The position numbers and the translations under genes are program-made. Under the pieces are notes generated by a model. The model was given only the letters and a program-made list of their open reading frames with translations. It was not told where the DNA came from and searched no databases. A stretch of 5,698 bases of DNA from an uncultured Lachnospiraceae bacterium (GTDB taxonomy: Bacteria > Bacillota > Clostridia > Lachnospirales > Lachnospiraceae): the NCBI GenBank assembly GCA_948794795.1, contig CAQGLR010000083.1, positions 1-5,698 of the forward strand. The letters run 5' to 3'. This document shows positions 3,801 through 5,698 of this stretch, in pieces (the first letter of the stretch is position 1; each line of letters starts with the position of its first letter).

Positions 3801-5489
3801 ATGAAGTATTTCAAGATGAGAGAGTCAAAACGAAAGATAAGTTTCATCATGGCACTGGCGTTGATAGTATCCCTTTTACCAGTATCACCAGTTGTTAAGG
3901 CTGCAGATGTTAAAAAGATAGTGTATGTTGATAATAAACTTGGTGATGATGTAGTAAAAGTAGTTGTAAATGAAAGTACAACAGCTAGTGGTTCTGCTAT
4001 TGTAAATGTAACTGCAGTCCAGGGTGAATTCTCAGGTACTGAAGGAGAAATAACTATAACTGCAGCAAAAAAAGAAGCAAATTCAGAAGTACCAACTGCA
4101 GGGGCTTTTGAAGTAAGTCCAGCAACAAATTCAGCTATTAGTTTCGAGTATTCAAAAGCTGCTTATGATGCTACTGGCAAAGTTTGGTCTGCTACAATAA
4201 CTGGGATATATGCAGATGATGTTGTAGTAAAAGTAGATGGTACATATAATCCAAGTATTGTTCCAGGTTCAACAAATGAACCTAATATGACAGCTACAAC
4301 TAGTGCAATATCTGATACAATGGTAGATAGTCTTCTTAAGCTGAACGTAATTACTAAAGAGCAGGCTGATGCTGTAAAGGCTACAAAAGCAACTTTGGAG
4401 CTTAAAGCTAAGGCTGATACTACTGTAATGAATGATGCTGATAAAACTGCTATAGAAAGTTACCTTAGCAAGAATCCTACAATAGAGAATCTTGTTAAGA
4501 GTTTTCTTAATGCAAATAATTCTTTTGTTTTTGATCTTACAATAGATCTTGTTTTTAAGAAGGATGGCAAAGAAACTATTATTCAAAATGTTTCTGATCT
4601 TGGTGAAGCAATAGAAATTACTATGGAAATACCAGAAGCATGCAGAAATAAAAATGCTTCTAAATTAAGGACTTATTTTGTTATCAGGCTTCATAATGGA
4701 GAAGCAAAACGCATTGATTGTGAAACATCAGGTAACAATTTCTCATTCAAGAATGATAAGTTCTCTAAATTCATTCTTTGCTACAAAGATGTAAACAGCT
4801 CATGGAATGGTGGAGCTACATTACCTCCAACTGGAACAACAAAGCCAGGTGCAACAGCAACACCTTCTGCAAGCCCATCTGCATCAGCAGTACCAAGTGC
4901 AACACCTGTTGCAACAACAGTGCCAACAGGTACAAATACTCCAACAGATGGTACTGGTACTACAGGTGGAAATAACAATCCAGGTGTAAATGATCCAGAT
5001 AATGGTAATGGTGGAAGTTCAGGTAATACAACAGGTTCTTCTTCAAAGGTTAAGAAGGGCCAGAAGTATACTGTTAATGGTATCAAGTATGAGATAATAT
5101 CTACAGACAGCACAAAGACAGTTGGATTTGCTAATGGTAAGAAGAACTCTAAAAAGATAACAATTCCTGCAACTGTTAAGATTAAAGGAAAGACATTTAA
5201 AGTAAAATCAATTAAGTCAAATGCTTTTAAGAACAGTAAGAAACTTACAACTCTTGTAATTGGTGCTAATGTTAAGATTATTGAAAAGAATGCATTTAAA
5301 GGCTGCAAGAACTTAAAGAAGATTACAATTAAATCTAAGAAGCTTACAGCTGCTAAAGTAGCTAAGAATGCATTCAAGGGTATTAATAAGAAAGCAACAG
5401 TTAAAGTGCCTAAGAACAAAGTTAAAGCTTATACTAAGATTGTTAAGGTAAAAGGCGGCGCAGGTAATAGTGTAAAAGTTACAAAATAA
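3801..5489 (+). CDS. Secreted surface-type protein with Thr/Pro/Ser linker and BspA-like LRR_5 repeats
   Basis: A 562-residue protein. A basic N-terminus and a hydrophobic core (about 13-26) ending in PVVKAA make a Sec signal peptide, probably cut near residue 34-35. Residues 36-160 look beta-rich (VYVDNKLGDD..., VVKVDGTYNPS) and match no family I know. Residues 165-335 mix helices (SDTMVDSLLKL, ITKEQADAVK) with a segment FVIRLHNGEAKRID...KFSKFILCYKD, typical of clostridial surface proteins. A low-complexity T/P/S/A then G/N linker spans about 337-415. The C-terminus (416-562) is lysine-rich with leucine-rich repeats of the LRR_5/BspA type (SNAFKNSKKLTTLVI, KNAFKGCKNLKKITI, KNAFKGINKKATVKV). 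No C-terminal sortase signal or membrane anchor is present. The ribosome site AAAGGTGG lies 10 nt before ATG 3801. It is monocistronic, with its terminator at 5533. The likely role is adhesion or binding at the cell surface; the ligand is unknown. Confidence 0.88.
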   Translation: MKYFKMRESKRKISFIMALALIVSLLPVSPVVKAADVKKIVYVDNKLGDDVVKVVVNESTTASGSAIVNVTAVQGEFSGTEGEITITAAKKEANSEVPTAGAFEVSPATNSAISFEYSKAAYDATGKVWSATITGIYADDVVVKVDGTYNPSIVPGSTNEPNMTATTSAISDTMVDSLLKLNVITKEQADAVKATKATLELKAKADTTVMNDADKTAIESYLSKNPTIENLVKSFLNANNSFVFDLTIDLVFKKDGKETIIQNVSDLGEAIEITMEIPEACRNKNASKLRTYFVIRLHNGEAKRIDCETSGNNFSFKNDKFSKFILCYKDVNSSWNGGATLPPTGTTKPGATATPSASPSASAVPSATPVATTVPTGTNTPTDGTGTTGGNNNPGVNDPDNGNGGSSGNTTGSSSKVKKGQKYTVNGIKYEIISTDSTKTVGFANGKKNSKKITIPATVKIKGKTFKVKSIKSNAFKNSKKLTTLVIGANVKIIEKNAFKGCKNLKKITIKSKKLTAAKVAKNAFKGINKKATVKVPKNKVKAYTKIVKVKGGAGNSVKVTK

Positions 5490-5532
5490 TATTTTCTGAT
5501 GATTTTATATGCAGCATCTGGGAAAATACAGG

Positions 5533-5564
5533 GAACCACTGGTTTTATAACCAGTGGTTCTTTT
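5533..5564 (+). terminator. Rho-independent terminator of the surface-protein gene
   Basis: A perfect 12-bp stem (GAACCACTGGTT with AACCAGTGGTTC), loop TTAT, then TTTT. An outer 6-bp pairing, GCAGCA (5511-5516) with TGCTGC (5564-5569), could extend it. It starts 43 nt after the stop codon. The near-symmetrical stem could also terminate transcription from the other side. Confidence 0.9.
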
Positions 5565-5569
5565 GCTGC

Positions 5570-5698
5570 TAGGGCGTGTTTGAAAATTGCTTTTAAACCA
5601 TCAAACTGCACAAAGATTATATTACTCTGGCAAATTCCAAATGTTTTACCAAAAGGCAGCTGTTTGGGGGCGCTGGTGCTTAAGCCACGTTTTTTGGG
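5570..5698. other. Unassigned right edge, possible end of an insertion sequence
   Basis: No gene is seen. The sequence GGGCGTGTTTGAAAATTG just behind the terminator and a CTAG-like junction (5569-5572) resembles termini I associate with insertion sequences that land next to terminators. The matching end would lie beyond the window, so this stays a guess. Confidence 0.2.

Noticed and set aside
4818..4832. LPPTG in the surface protein as a sortase signal
   Set aside because: It lies at about residue 340 of 562, inside the linker, and lacks the following hydrophobic stretch and basic tail.
4781..5419. Long minus-strand open frame (212 codons) opposite the surface-protein gene
   Set aside because: It is a shadow of the T/P/S linker and lysine-rich repeats. 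The V/L/F/P-rich translation mirrors the plus-strand codons, and the plus-strand frame has signal peptide, ribosome site and terminator.

Overview
The window is AT-rich and looks like a chromosomal stretch from a gut-type Gram-positive of the Clostridia, most probably Lachnospiraceae. This is an inference from base composition, strong AGGAGG-type ribosome binding sites, rho-independent terminators, a clostridial Rpn-family pair and a secreted BspA-like repeat protein with a Thr/Pro/Ser-rich linker. No marker gene fixes the genus.

Layout. Positions 1-74 hold the 3' part of a class II, tRNA-Leu-like gene that starts outside the window, followed by its terminator (82-108). A 66-residue putative helix-turn-helix protein (162-362) follows and ends at a strong terminator (384-428). 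From about 402 to 3034 lies a tandem pair of related cassettes. Each has an AT-stem hairpin, a sigma70-type promoter (TTGTAA-17-TATAAT) and an Rpn-family (PD-(D/E)XK) gene, at 779-1651 and 2050-2937. A third copy of the hairpin closes the pair. Upstream of the first Rpn gene sits a 215-bp MITE-like insertion with 15-bp perfect terminal inverted repeats and an 8-bp target duplication; the second cassette preserves the matching empty site. An 860-bp gene-free stretch (2938-3800) leads to a 562-residue secreted, lysine-rich surface-type protein with C-terminal LRR_5/BspA-like repeats (3801-5489), its terminator (5533-5564), and an unexplained edge that may be the end of another mobile element.

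Most interesting content. Each Rpn gene carries a near-ideal internal Shine-Dalgarno and in-frame ATG. These would produce a separate 70-residue C-terminal protein containing the tetrapeptide-repeat helix, which is the architecture published for Rpn genes-within-genes toxin-antitoxin/antiphage systems. The two genes are identical over 695 bp (884-1578 = 2170-2864), yet about 13-14% divergent in coding sequence on both sides. This pattern points to gene conversion between the pair rather than a fresh duplication.

How the parts fit. The Rpn pair is probably an accessory defence or recombination island downstream of a tRNA gene and a phage-type small protein, peppered with mobile DNA. The surface protein is an independent monocistronic unit.
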